Below are positions 45,547 through 53,886 of a stretch of 64,000 nucleotides of DNA, in pieces. The position numbers and the translations under genes were made by a program. Origin of the DNA: Acidobacteriaceae bacterium. Lineage in GTDB: Bacteria; Acidobacteriota; Terriglobia; Terriglobales; Acidobacteriaceae. The stretch lies in the NCBI GenBank assembly GCA_003134655.1, contig PLBY01000042.1, positions 59,074 to 123,073 on the forward strand, read 5' to 3'. The notes below the pieces were generated by a model. That model saw only the letters and a list, made by a program, of their open reading frames with translations, did not search any database and had not been told where the DNA came from. Position 1 is the stretch's first letter. Every line of letters begins with the position of its first letter.

Positions 45547-45583
45547 AAAAGCTAGAAGTAAGAGCTAGAAGCTAGGAGCTGGT
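45547..45583. repeat. AGCTAG-rich short repeat, copy 3
   Basis: AAGCTAGAAG...GAGCTAGAAGCTAGGAGCT fills the gap between the two permease genes and ends where the ribosome site of the second would be. Confidence 0.6.
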
Positions 45584-45586
45584 TTT

Positions 45587-46825
45587 ATGATCGTCGATCT
45601 CGCAACCCAGGCCTACAACGCGCTGCACCATAACCGGCGGCGCAGCGTGCTTACCATGCTCGGCATGGCTTGGGGCATCGCGACCGTTGTTCTTCTCCTG
45701 GCCTATGGCACGGGCTTCGAGCGCGGATTGTGGTCTGCTTTTCGCTCCTTCGGCACGAATCTGGTTTTCATTTTTCCCGGCCGCACCGAAATGCAGGCGG
45801 GAGGCACGAAGGCCGGAACGCAGGTTCGCCTCACGATCAACGACCTCGACTCCATCCGCACGGAAGTTCCGCTGCTGAAGCGCGTGTCTCCGGAGGCCTT
45901 CAAGAACTGCGTGGTCGCCTTTGGCACGCGTAGTTCGAATTACGGCGTCAGTGGAGTGTATGCCTCGTACGGCCGCATGCGCAAAATGGATGTCGCGGAA
46001 GGAACCTTTTTCAGCGAGGCGGATGACTTCACGCACACGCGCGTTGCCGTGATCGGTTCTGACGCAAAGAAGAAGCTGTTCTCCGGCCAGACTGCGCTCG
46101 GAGAAAACCTCCGCCTCGACGGCATCTCATACCAGATCGTGGGCGTGCTGAAGCATCAGGTACAGAACGGGGACGACAACATCAACGAGCATGTCTACGT
46201 TCCCTTCAGCGCAATGAGCGATCTGACGAAAACCTATTACCTGAGCGCGATCGTGATGGAATACGAAGGCGACCATGCCAAGGTCGTAAAGGCTGTTCGC
46301 GATTCGATGGCGTTCCACCACAGCTTCGATCCGAAGGATCACCGCGCCATCTTCGTATTCGACGTGTTCGCTGATCTGATGGACCTGCAGGTTATCTCGA
46401 CGGGGATCAAGATTCTGCTGGGCTTTATTGGCCTGCTCACGCTGGGCATCGGCGGCGTCGGCTTGATGAATATCATGTTGGTCTCAGTCACGCAGCGGAC
46501 CCGCGAGATCGGCGTGGAGAAAGCTTTGGGCGCGCACCGCTGGCACATTCTCTTCCAGTTCCTGGCGGAAGCACTGGTGATCACCGCCTTGGGCGGCCTG
46601 TTGGGTGTGGTCCTCGCTTATTTAGTCTCGTGGTCTGTGGGATCTCTCACCCTGTGGAGCGCGTTTGAAGAAAATGCCAGCGAGGGTGACATTCACCTGT
46701 ACATCGACTCCGCCACGCTGATTTGGTCGACGGTCATTCTGAGCTTCGTCGGCATCATCAGCGGCATGCTGCCCGCCATCAAAGCGGCCCGGCTCAATCC
46801 AATTGAAGCGCTGCGCTACGAGTAG
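45587..46825 (+). CDS. FtsX/MacB-type ABC transporter permease 2
   Basis: A 412-aa paralogue of the upstream permease: N-terminal helix (RRSVLTMLGMAWGIATVVLLLAYG), MacB_PCD-like domain, and the FtsX motif GGVGLMNIMLVSVTQRTREIGVEKALGAHR. Ends with the family motif PAIKAARLNPIEALRYE. A large hairpin follows 4 bases after the stop. Partner ATPase must be encoded elsewhere. Confidence 0.88.
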   Translation: MIVDLATQAYNALHHNRRRSVLTMLGMAWGIATVVLLLAYGTGFERGLWSAFRSFGTNLVFIFPGRTEMQAGGTKAGTQVRLTINDLDSIRTEVPLLKRVSPEAFKNCVVAFGTRSSNYGVSGVYASYGRMRKMDVAEGTFFSEADDFTHTRVAVIGSDAKKKLFSGQTALGENLRLDGISYQIVGVLKHQVQNGDDNINEHVYVPFSAMSDLTKTYYLSAIVMEYEGDHAKVVKAVRDSMAFHHSFDPKDHRAIFVFDVFADLMDLQVISTGIKILLGFIGLLTLGIGGVGLMNIMLVSVTQRTREIGVEKALGAHRWHILFQFLAEALVITALGGLLGVVLAYLVSWSVGSLTLWSAFEENASEGDIHLYIDSATLIWSTVILSFVGIISGMLPAIKAARLNPIEALRYE

Positions 46826-46829
46826 ATTA

Positions 46830-46897
46830 ACCACAGAGGACACGGAGGACACAGGGTACTTCAAGACTCTGTGTCCTCCGTGCCCTCTGTGGTTTTT
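46830..46897. terminator. 25-bp near-perfect hairpin (ACCACAGAGG...CCTCTGTGGT) with T-run
   Basis: Arms 46830-46854 and 46869-46893 pair at 24 of 25 positions around a 14-base loop and run into TTTTT. The sequence is made of the CCACAGAGG / CACGGAGG words seen as a repeat in many soil bacteria. It separates the convergent permease and DUF2306 genes and should end transcription from both. Confidence 0.7.
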
Positions 46898-46926
46898 ATA
46901 TTACAAACAGGTCATTTACGCGCAGA

Positions 46927-47574
46927 TCAGTCAGCGGCAACCGCCTTGGGGACCGGCTGCGCCGCGATGGCCCGCCAATCCAGGAAAATATTTGGCAGGA
47001 TCGCAGCCATGGCGATCACAGTCCAGACGACGGTTTCAATTCCGGCTACACCCATCCGCATTACGGGCGGCAGCGGAATGATCATCCGCGAAACGGTAAA
47101 AACCATGGCAAAAGGATAGCTGCGGATCATCCAGCGACGGTGCTGGGCGATGTTGCCGTGGCGCACACAGTAGAGTGCGATCCCCGTAGTCAACATCCAT
47201 CCAAACGATTGCATGCTCGAGGCTGCAACCAGAGACGGACCGTAGCGCATCGTCATTGGAACAGCCAGGGGCGCGGCAATGAACACACTAATCACATACA
47301 CGTAGCCCAGAGTCCGGTGAGTCGTCAGATACCGCGCCCGCAACCGGTTGGAGAACTGGAACACTCCCAACACTATGGCAAGGATGCCGAAGAAGGCATG
47401 CGGCACCAGGTACCATTTCACGGGCGCGAAATGCTGCGCGATCTCGGAAGTCGGATCGAAGATGCGGGCGTTCTTCATGTAGGTGACAAAGACGGTCAGT
47501 AAACCGAATATCACGAAGAACACAAGTTTGGATTGAGAACGCGAGCGCCTGACGGGCGCGACGGCAGTGGCCAT
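46927..47574 (-). CDS. DUF2306-type membrane protein
   Basis: A 215-aa protein with six hydrophobic helices and the family motifs AHFAPVKWYLVPHAFFGI, RYLTTHRTLGYVYV and GNIAQHRRWMIRSY, whose histidines could bind heme or metal. Function unknown. ATG 47574 (MATAVAPVRRS) has GGGGAA 9 bases upstream; the frame extends to 47631 without better support. Confidence 0.75.
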   Translation of the reverse strand: MATAVAPVRRSRSQSKLVFFVIFGLLTVFVTYMKNARIFDPTSEIAQHFAPVKWYLVPHAFFGILAIVLGVFQFSNRLRARYLTTHRTLGYVYVISVFIAAPLAVPMTMRYGPSLVAASSMQSFGWMLTTGIALYCVRHGNIAQHRRWMIRSYPFAMVFTVSRMIIPLPPVMRMGVAGIETVVWTVIAMAAILPNIFLDWRAIAAQPVPKAVAAD

Positions 47575-47750
47575 TGATTTTTTCCCCAAACTTGAGGAGA
47601 TTTCACGCTCCTCGACGGAAGGCCCCTGCACAACGCACGCAGCAGAGGCTCAGAGTGGCCGTATTGTAGCTTGCTTTCTCCTTTTCTCCTACGCCCAATT
47701 CTTACTGACAAAGAGCAGGATCCTCGATTGGCTATACTTAACCATCCTCG

Positions 47751-48053
47751 ATGCCAGAACCCTCACAGATTCGCCTGGAGCGCGTGCTCGCGCAGCTTCG
47801 GTTGTACGAGCATCCTCTACTGAATTTTTCCGCACGCTCGAAGAATGACGGCGTCGAGATCATCATCAGGTTCAAAGACGAGAGCGTCCCGGTGCACACC
47901 TATTATTTCGACCTGCACCCGCGCGATCTCGACGATTCTCAGTTCGAGTGGAGCTTCCAGCGCCAACTCTTTGACGCACTGCACGACTACTTCGTAGAGA
48001 TGTTCATTCGCACCCCCCAGGACCGCGCGGACCGGCAACGGGAGGGATTGTGA
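47751..48053 (+). CDS. Conserved small protein coupled to MidA methyltransferase
   Basis: A 100-aa acidic protein without a name (MPEPSQIRLERVLAQLRLYE...; contains HTYYFDLHPRDLDDSQFEWSF). Its stop overlaps the following GTG start (GTGA), so the two are coupled. TATACT at 47733-47738 is a possible -10 just 13 bases before the ATG, which would make it nearly leaderless. Confidence 0.65.
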   Translation: MPEPSQIRLERVLAQLRLYEHPLLNFSARSKNDGVEIIIRFKDESVPVHTYYFDLHPRDLDDSQFEWSFQRQLFDALHDYFVEMFIRTPQDRADRQREGL

Positions 48054-49180
48054 GCGCGCTCCGCCAGAAGATCGAGCAGGAGATCCGCGAACGCGGCCCG
48101 CTTCCCTTCTCGCGCTATATGGAGTTGTGTCTTTACGATCCGGAACTCGGTTACTACTCGCGCAACGCGGCACAGTTCGGCAAGGCGGGTGACTTCTACA
48201 CGTCGAGCGACGTGCACGCCGTCTTTGGGCGACTGCTAGCGCGGCAGTTCGAGGAGATGTGGCGTGCTCTGGGGTCGCCGGGACACATTACGCTGAAGGA
48301 ACTCGGCCCCGGGCGCGGCTTGTTTGCGCAGGATGTGCTGGACTGGTCGGAGAAGAAGTTTCCAGACTTCTTCCGCGCGCTCCGTTATGTTCTGGACGAA
48401 CGATCGCCTGCGTTACGCCAGCGCATTGAGGTCACTCTGAGCCGGCATCTGGAATCCGGTAGGGCGGCATTAGCGGCAGACAACCGTGTCAGTCCCCCTG
48501 AGATCGTCTTTGCGAACGAATTTTTCGATGCCCTGCCGGTCGAGGTTCTCAGTTCGCAGGGGTCTCTCCGCATCGCCTTACGCGATGGCCGCTTGGTTGA
48601 GGCCTGGACGCTGGCTTCGGCCCAAGAACTCGAGTTCCTCGACCGATACTCAGTCCATCCTGAGCCGGGGGAACGTATCGAGGTTTCACTCCAAGGACAG
48701 AAGCACATGAGCGTAGCGGCAAACCTCGAGCGCGGATTCGTGGTGATCATCGACTATGGGTATACCCGCGAAGAGCAACTCGCGGGACGCCATCGCGGAA
48801 CGCTGAAGGCCATCCGGCAGCACTCAGTGGGCGCCGACCCGTACGAAGCCCCCGGCGAGCAGGACATCACCGCCGACGTAAACTTTACAGCGCTGGCAGC
48901 GGTCGCCGAGAAACAGGGCATGCAGACGCAGAAGCTCATCACGCAATCGCAGTTCCTGATGGGAATCGGCGAGGCCAATGAATTCTCCGACGCCTTCGAA
49001 GAGTGCCGCCGGCCGCAGGAGCGCGCCAAGGTCGCGCTTCAACTCAAACACCTGGTCACGCCAGCGGGCATGGGCGAGAGCTTTCACGTACTAGTGGCAA
49101 GCAAGGGAGTCGAGCCGAAAAGGGTTTCGACACTAGCGGGCCTGGGTTTCGGAACTCGCGCCATCGGCAAAAGAACCTAG
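48050..49180 (+). CDS. SAM-dependent methyltransferase of the MidA/NDUFAF7 family (DUF185)
   Basis: The mitochondrial homologue methylates an arginine of complex I subunit NDUFS2. Here 376 aa with YMELCLYDPELGYYSRN at the N-terminus, the SAM-binding ELGPGRGLFAQDVL and FANEFFDALPVEVL, and DYGYTREEQLAGRHRGTL, all typical. GTG start overlaps the upstream gene by 4 bases and has GGGAGGG before it. The bacterial target is not known; an Nuo subunit is the guess from homology. Confidence 0.85.
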   Translation: MSALRQKIEQEIRERGPLPFSRYMELCLYDPELGYYSRNAAQFGKAGDFYTSSDVHAVFGRLLARQFEEMWRALGSPGHITLKELGPGRGLFAQDVLDWSEKKFPDFFRALRYVLDERSPALRQRIEVTLSRHLESGRAALAADNRVSPPEIVFANEFFDALPVEVLSSQGSLRIALRDGRLVEAWTLASAQELEFLDRYSVHPEPGERIEVSLQGQKHMSVAANLERGFVVIIDYGYTREEQLAGRHRGTLKAIRQHSVGADPYEAPGEQDITADVNFTALAAVAEKQGMQTQKLITQSQFLMGIGEANEFSDAFEECRRPQERAKVALQLKHLVTPAGMGESFHVLVASKGVEPKRVSTLAGLGFGTRAIGKRT

Positions 49181-49204
49181 ATTTGTCGCGGCTCCTCCAA
49201 TGTA

Positions 49205-49263
49205 GGGATCCTTCGACTACGTGGCTGGTCCGCTTCGCGCACCAGCCACTTCGCTCAGGATGA
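49205..49263 (+). repeat. GGATCCTTCGACTAC...TCGCTCAGGATGAC repeat with internal hairpin
   Basis: GTGGCTGGT and ACCAGCCAC pair perfectly inside the repeat. The outer words GATCC and CAGGATGAC match the family at 16694, 23988 and 24561. Lies between convergent genes. Confidence 0.65.
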
Positions 49264-49283
49264 CAGAACGTAGATACTCCAAT

Positions 49284-50171
49284 CTACGGATTGGCCTTAG
49301 AACTTGTTTGAGCGGCTTCCGGGTACTCATACACACCGCGTCCTGATTTGCGTCCCAGCCGTCCGGCCTTCACGTACTGCACCAGCAACGGAGCCGGCCG
49401 GTATTTGTCGCCCAGCGATTTGTGCAGATACTCTAGGATGTTCAGACGCGTGTCGAGCCCCACGAGATCCACCAACTCGAACGGCCCCATGGGATGGTTC
49501 AGGCCCAGTTTCAGCGCCTTGTCAATGTCGGCCGCCGAAGCGATGCCCTCCTGCAGCATGTAGAACGCCTCGTTGCCGATCATAGCGTTGAGGCGGCTGG
49601 TGATGAAGCCGGGCGATTCCTTGATCACCACAACTTCTTTTCCCATTCGCTTGCCCACTTCGACGGCGGTGGCCAGCGTGCCGTCGTCGGTTTCGAGCGC
49701 GCGCACAACTTCGAGCAACTTCATTTTGTGCACGGGATTGAAGAAGTGCATGCCCACGCACTTGTTCGCGCGGTAGGTCACACTGGCAATCTCCGTGACG
49801 CTGAGAGATGAAGTGTTCGAGGCCAGCATTGTCGTGGGGCGGCAGATTTTGTCGAGCAGAGTGAAGATCTCGATCTTCGACTCCATCTCCTCGGGGACAG
49901 CTTCGATCACGAGGTCGGCCTCGCGCGCGGCTTCTTCCACAGAGCCTGCGAACTCGAGCCGCTTGAGGGCTGAGTCCGCATCAGGCGCCGTGACTTTGCC
50001 CAGTTCAACAGCCTTGTCGAGGTTGGCGCGAATTTCGGTTTCTGCTTTGCGCAGGGCTCCGGGCAGCAAGTCTTCGAGGATGGTGCGATAGCCGCCGAGC
50101 GCGGCGGCGTGCGCGATTCCCCGCCCCATGATGCCGGCGCCGATGACAGCGATCGTCTGGACGCCGCTCAC
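49284..50171 (-). CDS. hbd: 3-hydroxybutyryl-CoA (3-hydroxyacyl-CoA) dehydrogenase
   Basis: NAD-dependent beta-oxidation/butyrate-type enzyme of 295 aa. Rossmann motif AVIGAGIMGRGIA, ASNTSSLSVTEIA, catalytic histidine in GMHFFNPVHKMKLLEVV and GFITSRLNAM are all there. GTG start 50171 follows the stop of the upstream 63-aa gene with no gap, with GGAG 8 bases before it. No thiolase or crotonase is adjacent. Confidence 0.9.
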   Translation of the reverse strand: MSGVQTIAVIGAGIMGRGIAHAAALGGYRTILEDLLPGALRKAETEIRANLDKAVELGKVTAPDADSALKRLEFAGSVEEAAREADLVIEAVPEEMESKIEIFTLLDKICRPTTMLASNTSSLSVTEIASVTYRANKCVGMHFFNPVHKMKLLEVVRALETDDGTLATAVEVGKRMGKEVVVIKESPGFITSRLNAMIGNEAFYMLQEGIASAADIDKALKLGLNHPMGPFELVDLVGLDTRLNILEYLHKSLGDKYRPAPLLVQYVKAGRLGRKSGRGVYEYPEAAQTSSKANP

Positions 50172-50363
50172 CTATTTCTCCGCCTTTTCGAGATCAGCGA
50201 TGGCCGAGTTAATCGCGGTGCCCGCCTCGCGTAAAGAATCGGCCAGCCGCTTGCGCTCCTCCGCGCTCATGCCCGGAATGTAAATACATATGCGCCGCAG
50301 GGTCGCGGTGATGTCTTCCACATAGTTCATCGCTCGAATCAGTTCGCCTGTCACTACTGCCAT
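50172..50363 (-). CDS. Small hypothetical protein upstream of hbd, 63 aa
   Basis: Unnamed helical protein (MAVVTGELIRAMNYVEDITA; MSAEERKRLADSLREAG). Strong GAGGAG site before ATG 50363. Its stop touches the hbd start, so it is cotranscribed and probably coupled. Confidence 0.6.
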   Translation of the reverse strand: MAVVTGELIRAMNYVEDITATLRRICIYIPGMSAEERKRLADSLREAGTAINSAIADLEKAEK

Positions 50364-50510
50364 GAGAGCTCCTCTTTCTATCGTCAGTCCTAATATGTCG
50401 AACCTTCTATTCTGGACGCGCTCGCGAATTTAGTAAAGGAGCACGCTTTTCACGGCTTTCAAGGCGCACGAGGCGCAAAATCTCAGAACTGCAAAAGAGC
50501 CGTGCCTTTG

Positions 50511-50542
50511 TTCACAAAGACTTAACCCGGCGGGCATATAAT
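50511..50542 (+). promoter_or_regulatory. Candidate promoter of the HAD gene
   Basis: TATAAT at 50537-50542 is exact; the best upstream match TTCACA (50511-50516) is 20 bases away, longer than usual. It lies 47 bases before the ATG. Confidence 0.4.
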
Positions 50543-50588
50543 CGCAATCAATTCTTTTTATGGGGCGCCGGACTCGGACGCGAATCGA

Positions 50589-51455
50589 ATGGATATGGCA
50601 GATAAACTTTTGAAACGCTACATTTTCGCGAGCGATTTCGACCAGACGCTCACCTTCAACGATTCCGGCTATGTGCTCGCCGAATTGGTAGGCATTCCCA
50701 CCGAGGAGTTCGAGCGCAAGGCCAAGGGGATGGCCAAGATCAACCTGGTGCAGCAAGGCGCGGAGCTTGCCTATCTATTGCTGCACGATCCGGAATTCAA
50801 GGCCAAAGTGCGGAAGGAACATCTGCGCGAGGTGGGCAAGCGCATTCGCCTCAAAAGCGATATTAAGCTGCTTTATCAGTTGCTCGATTCGGGCATCGAC
50901 GGCCACCAGTTCGATTTCTACGTTCTGTCGGCGGCGCCGGTGGAGATCGTCGTCTCTGCGCTGGAAGATATTGTTCCACCCGATCACATTTATGGCACGG
51001 AGTTCCGCTACAAGCCGTCCGGTGAGATCGATACAATCGTGCGCGCTACCGCGGGCTATGGCAAAGTCGCGGTTCTTAACCGACTGCTCGAACAGCAAGT
51101 CGCAGGGCCCGATCACGTGATCTACACGGGCGATGGCAGTTCCGACATTCACGTCATGCTGCACATCAACTCGCGCGACGGACTGACGATCGCCGTTTCA
51201 GAGTCAGCGGACGTGTCGCAGATTGCGAAGCGCACCGTGTTGAGCACCAGCGCGATGGCCGTACTGGCACCGATACTCGAGGAGGTCGCGGGCTGGGAAC
51301 GGTACCGTATTCGCAGCTTCTTTGAAGCCAACGGAATGCTCATCCAGGAATGGCAGCGCGTACGCACCGACTGGCTGACTGTCCGCCGGGCTGCCGAGCC
51401 TGAGCAGGTGGAGGGAGAGCCTGCCGTGATCCGCGTGTCGAGCGCGAATTCCTGA
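50589..51455 (+). CDS. HAD-superfamily phosphatase, phosphoserine phosphatase-like
   Basis: A 288-aa HAD hydrolase of the IB type: motif I DFDQTLTF with the nucleophile aspartate, motif II serine in LSAAP, and motif [13 protein letters not shown] long C-terminal part (about 230-288) is unassigned. The substrate cannot be deduced; phosphoserine phosphatase-like enzymes act on serine phosphate, thiamine phosphate or others. Followed by the hemerythrin gene after 15 bases, likely cotranscribed. Confidence 0.8.
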   Translation: MDMADKLLKRYIFASDFDQTLTFNDSGYVLAELVGIPTEEFERKAKGMAKINLVQQGAELAYLLLHDPEFKAKVRKEHLREVGKRIRLKSDIKLLYQLLDSGIDGHQFDFYVLSAAPVEIVVSALEDIVPPDHIYGTEFRYKPSGEIDTIVRATAGYGKVAVLNRLLEQQVAGPDHVIYTGDGSSDIHVMLHINSRDGLTIAVSESADVSQIAKRTVLSTSAMAVLAPILEEVAGWERYRIRSFFEANGMLIQEWQRVRTDWLTVRRAAEPEQVEGEPAVIRVSSANS

Positions 51456-51470
51456 GGCGACGGACCGGTC

Positions 51471-51959
51471 ATGCTGCGCAATAAGAATCTAATTCCACTC
51501 TCGCGACAACACCAGCACGCCTTAGCCTTGTGCGTTCGCATAGATCGCGCGTCACCGGTGGGTGACGCCGGTCTGGCGGACTGGCAGGCGGAAATCGCGC
51601 AGCACTTTCAAAGTGAAATCAGCGTTCATTTCACTGCCGAAGAAAGGGTCTTGTTTCCGGCGGCGCGGCGTTTCCGGGAATTATCGCCACTCGTAGAGGA
51701 ACTGTTAATCGATCACGCGGTGTTGCGCGAAGGCTTTGCGAAAGCAGGAGCAGGCCAGATGTCTGCGACCGAGTTGCCCGCATTTGCTCAGCATATGTCC
51801 GCACACATCCGCAAAGAAGAGCGACAGCTTTTCGAACGCATTCAGGAACTCATGAGTCAGGACGAACTTGCGCTGCTGGGACGCCAGCTCGAGGTAGCAC
51901 TCACCGACGCGGCGCAAGCCTGTGCGCTGCAGGCGGACGCAAACCGACTGCGGAAGTGA
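51471..51959 (+). CDS. Hemerythrin HHE-domain protein
   Basis: A 162-aa four-helix protein with histidines and glutamates placed as in HHE cation-binding domains: LSRQHQHALAL, FTAEERVLFPA, LIDHAVLREGF and HMSAHIRKEERQLF. Binds a di-iron centre for O2 or NO sensing or iron handling. No extra domain is present. Converges with the acyltransferase gene 7 bases away. Confidence 0.82.
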   Translation: MLRNKNLIPLSRQHQHALALCVRIDRASPVGDAGLADWQAEIAQHFQSEISVHFTAEERVLFPAARRFRELSPLVEELLIDHAVLREGFAKAGAGQMSATELPAFAQHMSAHIRKEERQLFERIQELMSQDELALLGRQLEVALTDAAQACALQADANRLRK

Positions 51960-51966
51960 GAACCGC

Positions 51967-53343
51967 TCAGCAATCCTGCGCCGCGTGCCCCTGCCGGAAT
52001 CGCATCGCGCCTTCCCGCCCCATGTAACGCTCCAGCACCGCCGGCTCGGTCTGTCGCAAATCCACTACTACCAGTCCGTCCAGTACGTTGGAAAACTTGC
52101 GGTCTACGTTAAAACCCAGCAGTTTGCCGCCGATCTTGGCATATTGCCGGAGCAGAATCGGCAGGCCCTTGCCATCGGTCTCTACATCGTTGATGGGCTG
52201 AGAGAGTTCATCGAGGTCGCGCAGCGCGTGGGACATTCCGCGGCAATCCCACTTGTGCAACGGTGCGGGCCGAAATGGCCGCCGTGGTTCGATCAAGCCC
52301 GCCAGCTCATCTTCCTGCATACGCGCTTGAAAGAACCGGTAAATCATTTCGCGCGACGCTTCGTTGTAGTCGTTGCTGATGCTGACCGCGCCAAACAGCA
52401 CTGGAATCTCCGGCTGCCTCGCCACCATGCGGGCGATGCCCTTCCACAGCAGCAACAGCGGGGCGTATTGCCGCTGATATTCCGGGCGCACAAACGAGCG
52501 CCCCAGTTCCAGCGCAGGACCGAGTTTCTGGAAGATTCGTTCGTCGTAGCGGAAGAGAGTGCTGGTGTAGAGCCCGCTGATGCCGCGCTCCGCGAGAATC
52601 TTAGCCGTATTTCCTGCGCGGTATGCTCCGACTAACTCGCGCTTTGTTTTGTGCCACAACACAATGTGCGAGTAATAGTCGTCGAAGAGATCGAGATCGC
52701 GACTCTTGCCCGTCCCTTCGCCCGCGCCGCGGAATGTAATCTCGCGCAGCCGTCCCACTTCGCGCAAGAGTTGCGGAATCTCGTGCGCCGTTCCAAGGTA
52801 GACGGCGAGATCGCCGTTCTCCGCCAGACATTGATCTTCCGGCAATCGCGCCACCTCATCTGCCAGCAGGTGCGCCGGCACCGGAGCCGCCACCGGTTCC
52901 TGAATCTTGAACGCAAGCCGCGAGCGCAATGCCGTTTGCCACACGGCTTCTGGCTTACTTCGACGTGCGAGCAAGTAAGTGCGCCAGCGTAAATACTCGG
53001 TCGCTTCGCGATCGTCGCGGATCGCCTCCACCGCGTCCGCCGTAATCGCGCTGCCTACGCGGACTTCCACGGTCTTGCCTTCCTGCTGCAAGAATTCCTG
53101 CAATAGAAACGCGGTGCGCAGCTTCGGATGAAGCATGCCCATAAGCTGAAATCCGACACCGTTGTGGCCACCGAAATATACTGGCAGCGCCGCCGCTCCG
53201 GTCCTGCGAAGCAACCTTACCGCCGCGTCATTCCAGGCGGGGTCGATGATCTGCGCCGCCGGCATCTGCCAGTGCGACACTTCGCCCGACGGAAACATCG
53301 CGAGCATGCCGCCCTGCTGCAGCCAAGCCAGAGCCTCCCGCAA
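51967..53343 (-). CDS. Second half of a PlsC-GNAT acyltransferase (in-frame part after frameshift)
   Basis: This frame carries the end of a lysophospholipid acyltransferase domain (GGMLAMFPSGEVSHW, equivalent to the FPEG/GEVSH block) and a GNAT-type N-acyltransferase domain (EIPQLLREVGRLREITFR...DLDLFDDYYSHIVLWHK...ELGRSFVRPEYQ) as in hemolysin/OlsB-like proteins that acylate ornithine or other amines. The acyltransferase start with NHPYGMLD is in another frame at 53388-53783. Homology to the family is continuous if one T is added at about 53392-53395. The ATG at 53343 is internal and not the true start. Confidence 0.75.
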   Translation of the reverse strand: MREALAWLQQGGMLAMFPSGEVSHWQMPAAQIIDPAWNDAAVRLLRRTGAAALPVYFGGHNGVGFQLMGMLHPKLRTAFLLQEFLQQEGKTVEVRVGSAITADAVEAIRDDREATEYLRWRTYLLARRSKPEAVWQTALRSRLAFKIQEPVAAPVPAHLLADEVARLPEDQCLAENGDLAVYLGTAHEIPQLLREVGRLREITFRGAGEGTGKSRDLDLFDDYYSHIVLWHKTKRELVGAYRAGNTAKILAERGISGLYTSTLFRYDERIFQKLGPALELGRSFVRPEYQRQYAPLLLLWKGIARMVARQPEIPVLFGAVSISNDYNEASREMIYRFFQARMQEDELAGLIEPRRPFRPAPLHKWDCRGMSHALRDLDELSQPINDVETDGKGLPILLRQYAKIGGKLLGFNVDRKFSNVLDGLVVVDLRQTEPAVLERYMGREGAMRFRQGHAAQDC

Positions 53344-53387
53344 TGCTCGGCGGTTTGACTCTGCCGATCGGTCGGTCTGGAAGGGAT

Positions 53388-53783
53388 CTACAAAATGCAG
53401 TGATTCCGCAACTCCGGCACATCGCTCAGCAGAAAGTTAGTGAGCACTTTCACGTCTGGTCTCACCCGTGTCAGCAGCACGGTGACGATTGCGCCATCCA
53501 GCATGCCGTAGGGATGATTCGCAACCACTACGACGGGACCGGTCGCGGGAATTCGTGCCTGATCAGCCTCACCGACCTGCAGCCTGACGCGCATCTCGGC
53601 GAGCAGATTCTCGAGGCGAAAGCCCTCGGGCGATTGCTGTACACGCCGGTACAGATCCCTCACTTTGCCGACGGGAGCAAACTTTCCAGCCAAGCCGGGA
53701 AATTCAGCGACACTCGCCAACACTTCGGGCTGCGTCGGATCCGTGTGCAGATGGTCTGATAGCATTTCATACCAATAACGCAC
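53388..53783 (-). CDS. First half of the PlsC-GNAT acyltransferase, ends at a frameshift
   Basis: 131 residues with the PlsC catalytic block VVVVANHPYGMLDG and VLTNFLLSDVPELRNHCI, then a stop. The expected continuation FVDPF is encoded one base out of phase next to a TTTT run (AAAA at 53392-53395 on plus). Start GTG 53783 or ATG 53765. Either a disrupted gene or a base-calling error; treated with the entry at 51967 as one locus. Confidence 0.7.
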   Translation of the reverse strand: MRYWYEMLSDHLHTDPTQPEVLASVAEFPGLAGKFAPVGKVRDLYRRVQQSPEGFRLENLLAEMRVRLQVGEADQARIPATGPVVVVANHPYGMLDGAIVTVLLTRVRPDVKVLTNFLLSDVPELRNHCIL

Positions 53784-53886
53784 TCGCGTTGCGCCAGCAT
53801 GAAGTGCAAGTTAAAAGCTGATGAAATGAGAGCCTGAGGAAGCAGAAGAGTAACCAGAGGTAACCAGTTGAGGTCGCGCAGTGCGA

